Below are positions 16,199 through 25,177 of a DNA stretch of 64,000 nucleotides, piece by piece. Location: positions 1 through 64,000 of the forward strand of contig NZ_FMDM01000024.1 in the NCBI RefSeq assembly GCF_900090105.1. Direction: 5' to 3'. The notes beneath the pieces are model-generated. The model saw only the letters and a program-made list of their open reading frames with translations, had not been told where the DNA came from and made no database searches. How positions within the stretch are numbered: position 1 is the stretch's first letter; every line of letters starts with the position of its first letter. Source of the stretch: Micromonospora humi (GTDB lineage: Bacteria; Actinomycetota; Actinomycetes; Mycobacteriales; Micromonosporaceae). A program made the translations under genes and the position numbers.

Positions 16199-16840
16199 AT
16201 GCGACAACTCATGGCGGTTCTGCGGACCACCGCCGTCCTGGTGGTCCTGTTCGCTGTGGCGGGCCTCCACAAGCACCCCTCGGGCCCCACTCCACCGCAC
16301 GGCGGTGGCGACGATGGCCCCAAGCGTCCCAAGTTCAACCCCGGAATGATGCCCAAGCGCGTGGGACCAGCCCAGCAGCACGGCATCAAGCGCGCCCAGG
16401 AGGAGGGCCGCCCGAAGGACGCCGACACATCCGAGCCCGAGGCGCCCAAGAGGACCAACCCCTGGGACGACCCCGACTTCGCCGACGCCAGGTACGACAT
16501 GCGCCGCTTCGGTCAGATGGGCGACGGGGCGATGGACAAGATCTGGGACGGCGACGGCAGGGGCAGTGGCAACCACAAGCCCTCGTCCACCGAGCCCGGC
16601 AAGACGCTCTTCCCGCCCGGCACCACCAGGGAGCAGGTCGAGGGCTGGTTCAAGAGCATCGCCACCAACCCCGACAGTCGTCCTCTGGAGCGTCCCGACG
16701 GCGACGGCTGGGTCGTCACCGGCACCCGCGACGGCATCACCTGCATCGTTACCCTGGACAAGGACGGCAGCATCTCCGGCGGCCACCCCCTCAGCGGCGA
16801 GGGCGTCACCACCAACCCGCCGGCCAAGCGGCCGACCTAG
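16199..16840 (+). CDS. Exported protein with C-terminal EndoU-like nuclease domain, putative toxin
   Basis: A 213-residue protein with a signal or anchor helix (about 8-24), a Pro/Lys/Gly-rich linker (25-90) and a compact C-terminal domain (about 95-205). That domain matches the bacterial EndoU pattern: a GNH with candidate catalytic H126, GKTLFPPG at 134-141 (K135, T136), then WVVTGTRDGITCIV and LDKDGSISGGHP. EndoU domains are metal-independent RNases used as effectors in polymorphic toxin systems. The next gene encodes a small protein in the position of an immunity factor. The assignment rests on motif reading only; the N-terminal half is unrecognised. Confidence 0.55.
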   Translation: MRQLMAVLRTTAVLVVLFAVAGLHKHPSGPTPPHGGGDDGPKRPKFNPGMMPKRVGPAQQHGIKRAQEEGRPKDADTSEPEAPKRTNPWDDPDFADARYDMRRFGQMGDGAMDKIWDGDGRGSGNHKPSSTEPGKTLFPPGTTREQVEGWFKSIATNPDSRPLERPDGDGWVVTGTRDGITCIVTLDKDGSISGGHPLSGEGVTTNPPAKRPT

Positions 16841-16863
16841 CCGACCGCACCTACGGGAGACCC

Positions 16864-17121
16864 ATGGAAGTCAACGATTTCTACTGGTACAGCCGCCAGA
16901 TCACCGACCAGCTCGCACCCAAGATCAGCCCGAAGTACCGGCCGATCGTCTTGGCCTCCGGAGGCGCCGGGGCCTGGGACCTGGCGATCCCGATACTCGT
17001 CGGCGCCCTGTCGAAGGAAGACGTCGTGATCACCACGGCGGAGAAGGACGCGCTGCGGGAGCTCATGGAGTTCCGCCGGGAGCCTCTGACCTACCTGGAG
17101 CAGATCCGGACCTCGGACTGA
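16864..17121 (+). CDS. Small protein, putative immunity factor
   Basis: An 85-residue soluble protein beginning MEVNDFYWYSRQI and ending in acidic helical sequence; I recognise no family. It starts 23 nt after the EndoU-like gene, with GGGAGACCC just before the ATG, and it is the last gene before the convergent ychF. Size, lack of signal peptide and position immediately 3' of a toxin-like gene are the usual marks of an immunity protein, but this is inference from context. Confidence 0.5.
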   Translation: MEVNDFYWYSRQITDQLAPKISPKYRPIVLASGGAGAWDLAIPILVGALSKEDVVITTAEKDALRELMEFRREPLTYLEQIRTSD

Positions 17122-17156
17122 CGGCCGAAGCATAGCTCGGGCCAAACGGGCCGGAG

Positions 17157-18242
<1,086 letters not shown>

Positions 18243-18253
18243 GACGAGCCAGC

Positions 18254-19015
18254 TTACGCGGTCGGCCGGCCGTCCGGCCCGGCGGGCAGCAGCCGGGGCT
18301 CGATCCGGGTCTCCCGCACCGTGCCGTCCTCGGCGCGCACCAGCTCGTACGCGGCCACGTCCGGCCGGTCGGCCACCGCCTCGGCCAGCTCGGTGCCCCG
18401 GTAGATCAGCCCGACGCCGTCGTCGGTGCAGTGGCTGGTCGGCAGCGTGCCGTCGGCGACCAGCTTGTGCATCAGCGGCCGGCGCTGCTCCTCGCTGTCG
18501 TAGTGCACGCCGTTGCCGTACGGGAGCCAGCCCAGCCCGTCGGTGAAGGCCCGCAGGTCGGGGCCGTAGCTGTCGGTGGCGCCGCCGGTGTGCCAGCAGA
18601 TCGAGCCGGCGGAGACGCCGCCGAGGACCACGCCCGCCTGCCAGCACTCGTGCAGGATCTCCGGCAGGCCGTGCACCCGCCACACCGCGCACAGGTTGGC
18701 CACGCTGCCGCCGCCGACCCAGACGATGTCCTGGGCGAGCAGGTGGGCCCGGACGTCGTCGACGGTGGGCATCGGGAAGAGCGCCAGGTGCGACGCGCGG
18801 AACCGGGTGTTCGCGAACGCGCCGTAGAACACGGTGAGGCCGGTGGGCTGGTCGCCGACGGCCTGGCCGAGATAGCAGACCTTGGGCGCGTCGCCGGCCT
18901 GCGCCAGCTCGGCCATGTGGTCGAAGAGCTGACTGGGCCGGGCGTCCCAGGGGCCCCGGCGCCGGCTGAAGTAGCCCATGCTGGTGGCGACGATCGTCGG
19001 TTCAGAGGCGGGCAT
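18254..19015 (-). CDS. Peptidase E-like serine peptidase (family S51)
   Basis: A 253-residue protein of the S51 dipeptidase E family. The nucleophile elbow GGVSAGS places the catalytic Ser at 135, after VWVGGGSVANL. A candidate His follows in TSHCTDDGVGLIY. Family members cleave Asp-X dipeptides or act as cyanophycinase-like peptidases. It has a good ribosome binding site (GGAAGGATC) and begins 30 nt after marR. Confidence 0.85.
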   Translation of the reverse strand: MPASEPTIVATSMGYFSRRRGPWDARPSQLFDHMAELAQAGDAPKVCYLGQAVGDQPTGLTVFYGAFANTRFRASHLALFPMPTVDDVRAHLLAQDIVWVGGGSVANLCAVWRVHGLPEILHECWQAGVVLGGVSAGSICWHTGGATDSYGPDLRAFTDGLGWLPYGNGVHYDSEEQRRPLMHKLVADGTLPTSHCTDDGVGLIYRGTELAEAVADRPDVAAYELVRAEDGTVRETRIEPRLLPAGPDGRPTA

Positions 19016-19045
19016 GGAGATCCTTCCGGCCGGCGGCTGTGGAGA

Positions 19046-19591
19046 TCATTGTGCCTCGTCCGGGGCCACGTCCGCCGCCTCGGCGGCGGCGAGCAGCGAG
19101 CGCAGCAGGTCGGCCAGCCGGTCCTGCTCGGCGGGCGGCAGCGCGTCGAGGATCCGGCGCTGCACCTCCAGCCCGGCCTCCGCCGACTCCTCGACCACCC
19201 GGCGACCGGCGTCGGTGAGGCTGACCCGCAGGGCCCGCCGGTCGGCCGGGTCGGGGGCGCGGCGCACCAGCCCGGCCCGTTCCAGCCGGTCGAGCCGGCC
19301 GGTCATCCCGCCGGAGGTGAGCATCAGCGTGGCGGTGAGCGCCTTCGGCGCCAGGGTGTACGGCGCGCCGGAGCGGCGCAGCGCGGCGAGCACGTCGAAC
19401 TCGCCGCGGCCGATGCCCCAGCCGGCGTACACCTTCTCCTGACGGTCACCGACCAGCCGGGCCAGCCGGTAGATGCGGCCGAAGACCGCCATCGGCTCGG
19501 GCCGCATGCCGGCCCGCTCCCGGCGCCACTGCTCGACTATCGCGTCGACCTCGTCCGTTGCCACGGCTGTCGATTGTGCCGCACCTCGCAC
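19046..19591 (-). CDS. MarR family transcriptional regulator
   Basis: A 181-residue MarR-type winged-helix repressor. It has the GRGEFDVLAALRRSG helix, the LTSGGMTGRLDRLERAGLV recognition region, and DPADRRALRVSLTDAGR in the wing. The first GTG (19591) gives the listed length; GTG at 19564 is an alternative. It is divergent from an EamA transporter, and a perfect palindrome in the shared spacer is probably its operator, so it likely represses both itself and the transporter. The ligand is unknown. Confidence 0.88.
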   Translation of the reverse strand: MRGAAQSTAVATDEVDAIVEQWRRERAGMRPEPMAVFGRIYRLARLVGDRQEKVYAGWGIGRGEFDVLAALRRSGAPYTLAPKALTATLMLTSGGMTGRLDRLERAGLVRRAPDPADRRALRVSLTDAGRRVVEESAEAGLEVQRRILDALPPAEQDRLADLLRSLLAAAEAADVAPDEAQ

Positions 19592-19623
19592 TTCCCCTTT
19601 CGCTCGACACCAAGTAGCTTGAG

Positions 19624-19638
19624 ACTAAGATACTTAGT
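19624..19638. promoter_or_regulatory. Palindromic MarR-type operator
   Basis: ACTAAG and CTTAGT form a perfect 6-bp inverted repeat around ATA, in an unusually AT-rich stretch between divergent marR and eamA. TAAGAT inside it could be a -10 hexamer for eamA, so binding would block transcription. Confidence 0.65.
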
Positions 19639-19657
19639 GACGTGAGAAGAGGTCGCC

Positions 19658-20911
19658 ATGACCCGTCGGACCGACGTCGCGCTCACCGCGCTCGCGCCCG
19701 CGACCTGGGGCACCACCTACCTGGTGACCGCCGAACTGCTGCCCGCCGACCGGCCGCTCTGGGCCGGCGCGGTCCGCGCCCTGCCGGCCGGCCTGCTGCT
19801 GCTGGCCGTGACCCGCCGGCGGCCGCACGGGATCTGGTGGGGGCGGGCCGCACTGCTCGGCACGCTCAACATCGGGGCGTTCTTCCCGCTGCTCTTCGTC
19901 GCCGCCTACCGGCTGCCCGGCGGCACCGCGGCCGTGCTCGGCGCCGCCCAGCCGTTGCTGGTCGCGGCGCTCACGGTGGCCCTGCTCCGGGACCGGCCCG
20001 GCCGACCGGCTCTGCTCGCCGCCGTGGCCGCCCCGGCCGGCGTGGCGCTGGTCGTGCTGCGGCCGGGTGCCGGGCTCGACCCGCTCGGCGTCGCCGCCGG
20101 CCTCGCCGGCACCGCCGCGATGGCCGCCGGCCTGGTGCTCACCCGCCGCTGGGGACGGCCGCCCGGGGTGGGCACGCTGGCGGCCACCAGCTGGCAGCTC
20201 GTCGCCGGTGGCCTGCTGATCGTGCCGGTCGCCGCCGCCGTCGAGGGCGCGCCGCCCGCGCCGGACGGGCCGGCCCTGCTCGGGTACGCCTGGCTCGGGC
20301 TGGTCGGCACCGCGCTCGCCTATGTGCTGTGGTTCCGCGGCGCGGCCCGGCTGCCGGTGTCCCGCGTGTCGATGCTCGGCGCGCTCAGCCCGCTGACCGC
20401 CGCGGCGCTCGGCTGGTTGGTGCTCGGCCAGACGCTCGGCCCGGTCCAGCTCGCCGGCTTCGCGGTGGCCGTCGCCGCCATGGTGCTCGGCCAGCTCCCG
20501 GGCCGGACCGCGACCGGCAACCAGCACGACCGGCCCGCGACCGGTCCGGAGCCCGATGCGCCGGCTCGAACCGCACTCGGCGCACGGACGGCTCGGTCGG
20601 ATCAGGCCGAGGTCGACGCACGACCCGCTGGGGCCAAGGTCGGCGCGTCGCCCGCTCAGCCGGCCCGCAGCCGACGCCACTCGTCCGGCCGCGCGTCGTC
20701 GGCCACCGCGTCGACCACCGGGTCGGGCAGCGCGCCGGGCGGCAGCTCGGCGGCGGCGGCCATCGGCAGCGCGAACCGGTGCGCGGCGGCGGGCCCGGCC
20801 TCGTGGGAGCGGTCGAGCAGCCAGCACACCTCGTCGGCGGTCCAGCCGAGGCCGGACCGGGCGGCGATCTCCCGGACCAGCCGCACCCCGACCCGGGTGT
20901 CGTCGTCGTAG
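19658..20911 (+). CDS. EamA (DMT) family transporter, C-terminus overlapping an antisense gene
   Basis: The first 285 residues form a normal ten-helix drug/metabolite transporter with two EamA repeats, ending at LGQLPGRTA. The reading frame then stays open to 20911, adding about 130 residues with no helix or domain; much of this stretch (from 20656) is the complement of the next gene, so it probably has no evolved function. Either the natural stop was lost or there is an error near 20510-20650. It is divergent from marR across a palindrome, with AGAAGAGG as ribosome binding site. It probably exports a small metabolite or drug. Confidence 0.8.
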   Translation: MTRRTDVALTALAPATWGTTYLVTAELLPADRPLWAGAVRALPAGLLLLAVTRRRPHGIWWGRAALLGTLNIGAFFPLLFVAAYRLPGGTAAVLGAAQPLLVAALTVALLRDRPGRPALLAAVAAPAGVALVVLRPGAGLDPLGVAAGLAGTAAMAAGLVLTRRWGRPPGVGTLAATSWQLVAGGLLIVPVAAAVEGAPPAPDGPALLGYAWLGLVGTALAYVLWFRGAARLPVSRVSMLGALSPLTAAALGWLVLGQTLGPVQLAGFAVAVAAMVLGQLPGRTATGNQHDRPATGPEPDAPARTALGARTARSDQAEVDARPAGAKVGASPAQPARSRRHSSGRASSATASTTGSGSAPGGSSAAAAIGSANRCAAAGPASWERSSSQHTSSAVQPRPDRAAISRTSRTPTRVSSS

Positions 20912-21132
20912 AACCGCATGCACCAGTGGTGGGCCCACATGCCGAGCGCCCGCAACCCGGCCGGGGCGAGCGAACCGGCCAGCCGGCCGCACGCGGTGTC
21001 GGCGAAGGGCCGCCCCGGGTCGTCGGCCCGGTCCCGCTCGATCGCGCCGTAGGCGGCCGGCGCCACCGCCCGCATCCGGTCGTAGAAGCCCTGCACCACC
21101 GCGGCGTCGATTCGTGCCCGCCCCGATCGCAT
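20656..21132 (-). CDS. Conserved hypothetical protein
   Basis: A 158-residue soluble protein that I cannot assign. Visible features are MRSGRARIDAAVVQGFYDRM at the start, a central HHWCMRFYDDDTRVGVRLV, and EVCWLLDRSHEAGP further on. It has two tryptophans in conserved-looking settings and no membrane segment or signal. The ATG at 21132 begins the strongly codon-biased part; the upstream open frame looks non-coding. Its 3' half overlaps the extended C-terminus of the EamA gene on the opposite strand. Codon bias favours this frame over the transporter tail in the overlap. Confidence 0.6.
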   Translation of the reverse strand: MRSGRARIDAAVVQGFYDRMRAVAPAAYGAIERDRADDPGRPFADTACGRLAGSLAPAGLRALGMWAHHWCMRFYDDDTRVGVRLVREIAARSGLGWTADEVCWLLDRSHEAGPAAAHRFALPMAAAAELPPGALPDPVVDAVADDARPDEWRRLRAG

Positions 21133-21271
21133 CAGCGGACACCCCGCCCGGCCACGCTCGCCATGCCCCGCACCTTTTCTTGAGTTGGTGGCGGGACGGT
21201 ACCGACCACTTACGACAGTTTCCCCGGCCCGCCGGCAAGATCCACGCCACGTCGCCGAGGTGGCGGCATCC

Positions 21272-21305
21272 CCAGGACGGGGAAACCACCACTTCCCCGT
21301 CCTGG
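21272..21305. repeat. 13-bp perfect inverted repeat upstream of ada-alkA
   Basis: CCAGGACGGGGAA (21272-21284) and its exact complement (21293-21305) are separated by an 8-nt ACC-rich spacer. The element lies 69 nt before the ada-alkA start, in the divergent spacer. It could be an operator or an RNA hairpin; there is no T-run. Confidence 0.6.
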
Positions 21306-21374
21306 CGGAACTGCCGTACGTCACGTCCGAATCCCGCCAGCCGAGCGCCCGACCTGCGAGGCAGTATCGGTGTC

Positions 21375-22817
21375 ATGGAACTGGACTTCGAGCGGTGCTA
21401 CCGGGCCGTCGACAGCCGCGACCCGCGGTTCGACGGCTGGTTCTACACCGGTGTCACCTCGACCGGGATCTACTGCCGGCCGTCCTGTCCGGCGATGACG
21501 CCGAAGCGGCAGAATGTCCGGTTCTTCCCGTCCGCCGCCGCCGCCCAGGGCGCCGGGCTGCGGGCCTGCCGCCGCTGCCGGCCGGACGCCGCGCCGGGCT
21601 CCCCGCAGTGGGACGTCCGGGCCGACCTGGTCGGCCGCGCGATGCGGTTGATCGCCGACGGCGTGGTCGACCGGGACGGCGTGCCCGGGCTGGCCACCCG
21701 GCTGGGCTACACCGAGCGGCACCTGCACCGCATGCTCCGGGCCGAGCTGGGCGCCGGCCCGCTCGCGCTGGCCCGGGCGCAACGCGCGCAGACCGCCCGG
21801 ATCCTGGTCGAGACCACCGGGCTCGGCCTCGCCGAGGTGGCCTTCGCCGCCGGGTTCGGCAGCGTGCGGCAGTTCAACGACACGGTCCGCGACGTCTACG
21901 GCGCCACCCCGTCCGAGCTGCGGGCCGGCCGGAGCAGCCGGCGGGCGACCGGCGGGGCGGGCACCATCACGCTGCGCCTGGCCCACCGGCCGCCGCTGCA
22001 CGCGGGCGCGCTGCTGGACTTCCTCGCGCTGCGCGCGCTGCCCGGCGTCGAGGAGGTCCGCGGCGGGGCGTACCACCGGGGCCTGCGCCTGCCGCACGGG
22101 CCCGGCACGGTGGCGCTGACCCCGGTCGACGGGCACGTGGCCGCCACGCTCCGGCTGGCCGACATGCGCGACCTGGCTCCCGCGGTGGCCCGGTGTCGCC
22201 GCCTGCTCGACCTCGACGCGGATCCGGTCGCGGTGGATGCCACCCTGGCCGGCGACCCCGCCCTGGCCCCGGCGGTCACCGCCGAACCCGGGGTCCGGCT
22301 CCCGCACGCGGTGGACGGCTTCGAGATGGCCGTCCGTGCCGTCACCACCCAGCAGATTTCGCTCCGTTCGGCCCGGACCACACTCGTCCACCTGCTCACC
22401 GCTGTCCGGCGCGCCGACGCGCCGGTCGCCGACGGCGGGCTCCGGGCGTTCCCGAGCGCGGCCGAGGTGCTCGCGGCGCCGGATGAGGCGTTCCGCATGC
22501 CGGGGGCCCGGCGGGCGACGATCCGGGCGCTGGCCCGGGCCGTCGCCGACGGCGAGCTGGATCTGGAACCGGGCGGCGACCGGGAGGAGACGGTGCGGCA
22601 CCTGACCGCGCTGCCCGGCGTCGGGCCGTGGACCGCCGGCTACCTGGCCATGCGCGCGCTCGGCGACCCCGACGTCATGCTCGGCACCGACCTGGGCGTA
22701 CGCCGTGGCGCAGCCGCGCTCGGCCTGCCCGACGACCCGAAGACCCTGCACGCCCACGCCGATCGCTGGCGCCCCTGGCGGTCGTACGCGACGATCCGAC
22801 TCTGGAGAGCGGCATGA
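21375..22817 (+). CDS. Ada-like activator / AlkA 3-methyladenine DNA glycosylase fusion
   Basis: A 480-residue fusion for the adaptive response to DNA alkylation. Residues 1-75 are an Ada zinc/methyl-acceptor domain with C34, C38, C65 and C68. Residues about 80-180 are an AraC-type helix-turn-helix region (LATRLGYTERHLHRMLRAELG, VAFAAGFGSVRQFNDTVR). The rest is an AlkA glycosylase with the helix-hairpin-helix LPGVGPWTAGYLAMRAL and a candidate catalytic Asp at 439 (TDLGV). C34 would accept a methyl group from phosphotriesters and turn on transcription. It overlaps the ogt gene by 4 nt. Confidence 0.92.
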   Translation: MELDFERCYRAVDSRDPRFDGWFYTGVTSTGIYCRPSCPAMTPKRQNVRFFPSAAAAQGAGLRACRRCRPDAAPGSPQWDVRADLVGRAMRLIADGVVDRDGVPGLATRLGYTERHLHRMLRAELGAGPLALARAQRAQTARILVETTGLGLAEVAFAAGFGSVRQFNDTVRDVYGATPSELRAGRSSRRATGGAGTITLRLAHRPPLHAGALLDFLALRALPGVEEVRGGAYHRGLRLPHGPGTVALTPVDGHVAATLRLADMRDLAPAVARCRRLLDLDADPVAVDATLAGDPALAPAVTAEPGVRLPHAVDGFEMAVRAVTTQQISLRSARTTLVHLLTAVRRADAPVADGGLRAFPSAAEVLAAPDEAFRMPGARRATIRALARAVADGELDLEPGGDREETVRHLTALPGVGPWTAGYLAMRALGDPDVMLGTDLGVRRGAAALGLPDDPKTLHAHADRWRPWRSYATIRLWRAA

Positions 22818-23326
22818 CCACGTTGGACAGCACCGTCATCGACACTCCCGCCGGCCCGCTGAGCGTGCTCGCCGGCCCCGACGGGGCGGTACGCGCCGCC
22901 GGCTTCACCGCCGCCCCGGCGACGCTGGTGCCGTTGACCCACCTCAGCCTGCGCGGCGACCTACGGGAGCGGGCCGACCTCGGCCCGGTCACCGCCGCGG
23001 TCCGGGCCTACCTCGACGGCGACCTGACCGCGATCGACGCGGTCGAGGTGGAGCAGCACACCGACGGGATCTTCCTGGCGCACGCCTGGCGGGTGCTGCG
23101 CGACGTCAAGCCGGGCGACCCGGTGACCTACACCGGTTTCGCCGCGCTGGCCGGGCGACCGGCCGCGGTCCGCGCCGCCGCGGCGGCCTGCGCGCGCAAC
23201 GCCGCCGCGCTCTTCGTCCCCTGCCACCGGGTGCTGCGCACCGACGGCTCGCTCGGCGGCTACCGCTGGGGGCTGGACGTGAAGAAGTGGCTTCTCGGGC
23301 ATGAGGGACGGGTGACGGCTAGCTGA
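22814..23326 (+). CDS. ogt: Methylated-DNA--protein-cysteine methyltransferase
   Basis: A 170-residue O6-alkylguanine-DNA alkyltransferase with the active-site PCHR (136-139, acceptor C137) and the downstream GSLGGYRWGLDVKKWLL. It removes alkyl groups from O6-guanine in a suicide reaction. The 4-nt overlap with ada-alkA makes a compact alkylation-repair operon combining sensing, base excision and direct reversal. The N-terminal domain is short, as is usual in actinomycetes. Confidence 0.92.
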   Translation: MTTLDSTVIDTPAGPLSVLAGPDGAVRAAGFTAAPATLVPLTHLSLRGDLRERADLGPVTAAVRAYLDGDLTAIDAVEVEQHTDGIFLAHAWRVLRDVKPGDPVTYTGFAALAGRPAAVRAAAAACARNAAALFVPCHRVLRTDGSLGGYRWGLDVKKWLLGHEGRVTAS

Positions 23327-23350
23327 CCCCGCACCGTCACATCCGGCCGC

Positions 23351-23362
23351 TACCGTCGGCTG
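23351..23362 (+). promoter_or_regulatory. Leaderless-type -10 element for ABC exporter operon
   Basis: TACCGT (23351-23356), 6 nt, then GTG at 23363, with no ribosome binding site. This suggests a promoter of its own and separates the exporter pair from ogt. Confidence 0.5.
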
Positions 23363-25177
23363 GTGCCCGCGCCCAGCGACGGCAATCCCGCGGCGCATCC
23401 CGACGCCCGGTCCCAGCCGCTGCGCAATCTCTGGCGGTTGCGGCCCTACCTGCGTCCGTATGCGGCGGAGTTCGCCTGGCTGCTGGTCGCGGCGCTGGCC
23501 GCCACCGCGGCGAGCCTGGCCGTTCCGCTGGTGGTGCAGCGGGTGGTGGACGGGCCGGTGGCCCGGCACGACGAGGTCGGGCTGCTCCGGCTCGGCGCGC
23601 TCGCGCTGCTGCTCGGGCTCGCCGAGGCGGTGCTGATCTTCATCCGGCGGTGGACGCAGTCGTCCTCCTCGGTCGGCATGGAGGCGGCGATCCGGGCCGA
23701 CATCTACGCGCACCTGCAACGACTCCCGGCCGGCTTCCACGACCGCTGGCAGTCCGGCCAACTGCTCTCCCGGGTCACCAGCGACCTGTCGGTGATCCGC
23801 CGGTTCCTCTCCTTCGGCCTGCTCTTCCTGGTGCTCAACCTGATCACCTACGCCGCCGTGGTGGTGCTGCTGATCCGGCTGCACCCCTGGCTGGGGCTGC
23901 TGGTCGCGGCCAGCGCCGTTCCGCTGTTCCTGATCAGCCGCCGGTTCGCCCGGCACTACCACGCGGCCTCCCGCCGCATGCAGGACCAGCAGGGCGACGT
24001 CGCCACGCTGGTCGAGGAGACGGCGCAGGGTTTGCGCACCATGCGCGCGTACGGGCGCGGTCCGGAGCTGGCCGCCCGGTTCGCCGCCGGCGCCCACCGG
24101 CTGCACGACACCGGGGTCGGCAAGGCCCGGCTGTTGGCCCGCACGTCCGCGCTGTTCGACCTGGTGCCCAACCTGACGCTCGGCGCGGTCCTGGTGGCCG
24201 GTGCCGCCGCCGTGGCCGGGGGCGCGCTCACCATCGGGCAGTTGGTCGCCTTCGTCAGCCTCCAACTCATGTTGATCTGGCCGGTGCAGTCGCTCGGCTG
24301 GATCATCGCGAACGGGCAGGAGGCCGCCACCGCCGCCGACCGGATCCAGGAGGTGCTCGACACACCGCCGACCATCGTGGACGCTCCGGACGCCCGGCCG
24401 TTGCGCCGCTCCGAGGTCCGTGGCCGGCTCCGGTTCGAGCGGGTGAGCTTCCGCTACCCGGGCGCGCCCACCCCGGTGCTGCACGAGCTGGACCTCACCG
24501 TCGAGCCGGGCGAGACGCTCGCGCTGGTCGGCGCCACCGGGTGCGGCAAGAGCACGCTGCTCTCGCTGGTCCCCCGGTTGCACGAGGTGACCGGTGGCCG
24601 GATCACGCTCGACGGGCACGACCTGCGTGACCTGCGGCTCGGCTCGCTGCGCCGGCTGGTCGCGGTGGCTTTCGAGGAGCCGACCCTGTTCTCCATGTCG
24701 GTCCGGGAGAACCTCACCCTGGGGCGGCCGGACGCCGGCGACGAGGAGGTCCGGGCCGCGCTGACGCTGGCGCAGGCGGACTTCGCGTACGAGCTGCCCT
24801 GGGGGCTGGCGACCCGGATCGGCGAGCAGGGGCTGTCGCTCTCCGGCGGCCAGCGGCAGCGGTTGGCGCTGGCCCGAGCCGTCCTCGGGCGGCCCGCGCT
24901 GCTGGTCCTCGACGACCCGCTCTCCGCGTTGGACGTGCACACCGAGGCGCTGGTCGAGACGGCGCTGCGCCGGGTGCTGCGGGACACCACGGCGCTGCTG
25001 GTGGTGCACCGCCCCTCCACTGTGGCGCTGGCCGACCGGGTGGCGCTGATGGAGGGCGGCCGGATCGTCGCCGTCGGCACCCACTCGGAGATGCTCGCCG
25101 AGGTGCCGGCCTACCGGGCGGTGCTCTCCGCCGAGCCGGAACGCCGTCCCGACGGCGTCCGTCTGGTGCGGTCGTGA
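23363..25177 (+). CDS. Heterodimeric ABC exporter, subunit 1 (degenerate ATP site)
   Basis: A 604-residue half-transporter: six membrane helices (about 25-330), then an ATPase domain with Walker A GATGCGKST, signature LSGGQRQR and Walker B ending LLVLDDPLSALD. The usual catalytic Glu after Walker B is Asp here, the hallmark of the non-hydrolytic site in heterodimeric exporters such as BmrCD or TM287/288. The next gene overlaps by 4 nt and supplies the canonical site. By family it exports lipophilic drugs or lipids. Confidence 0.9.
   Translation: MPAPSDGNPAAHPDARSQPLRNLWRLRPYLRPYAAEFAWLLVAALAATAASLAVPLVVQRVVDGPVARHDEVGLLRLGALALLLGLAEAVLIFIRRWTQSSSSVGMEAAIRADIYAHLQRLPAGFHDRWQSGQLLSRVTSDLSVIRRFLSFGLLFLVLNLITYAAVVVLLIRLHPWLGLLVAASAVPLFLISRRFARHYHAASRRMQDQQGDVATLVEETAQGLRTMRAYGRGPELAARFAAGAHRLHDTGVGKARLLARTSALFDLVPNLTLGAVLVAGAAAVAGGALTIGQLVAFVSLQLMLIWPVQSLGWIIANGQEAATAADRIQEVLDTPPTIVDAPDARPLRRSEVRGRLRFERVSFRYPGAPTPVLHELDLTVEPGETLALVGATGCGKSTLLSLVPRLHEVTGGRITLDGHDLRDLRLGSLRRLVAVAFEEPTLFSMSVRENLTLGRPDAGDEEVRAALTLAQADFAYELPWGLATRIGEQGLSLSGGQRQRLALARAVLGRPALLVLDDPLSALDVHTEALVETALRRVLRDTTALLVVHRPSTVALADRVALMEGGRIVAVGTHSEMLAEVPAYRAVLSAEPERRPDGVRLVRS

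Noticed and set aside
21133..21324. N-terminal extension of the hypothetical gene at 20656-21132
   Set aside because: The region contains the 13-bp inverted repeat and promoter-like DNA and its translation is not protein-like.
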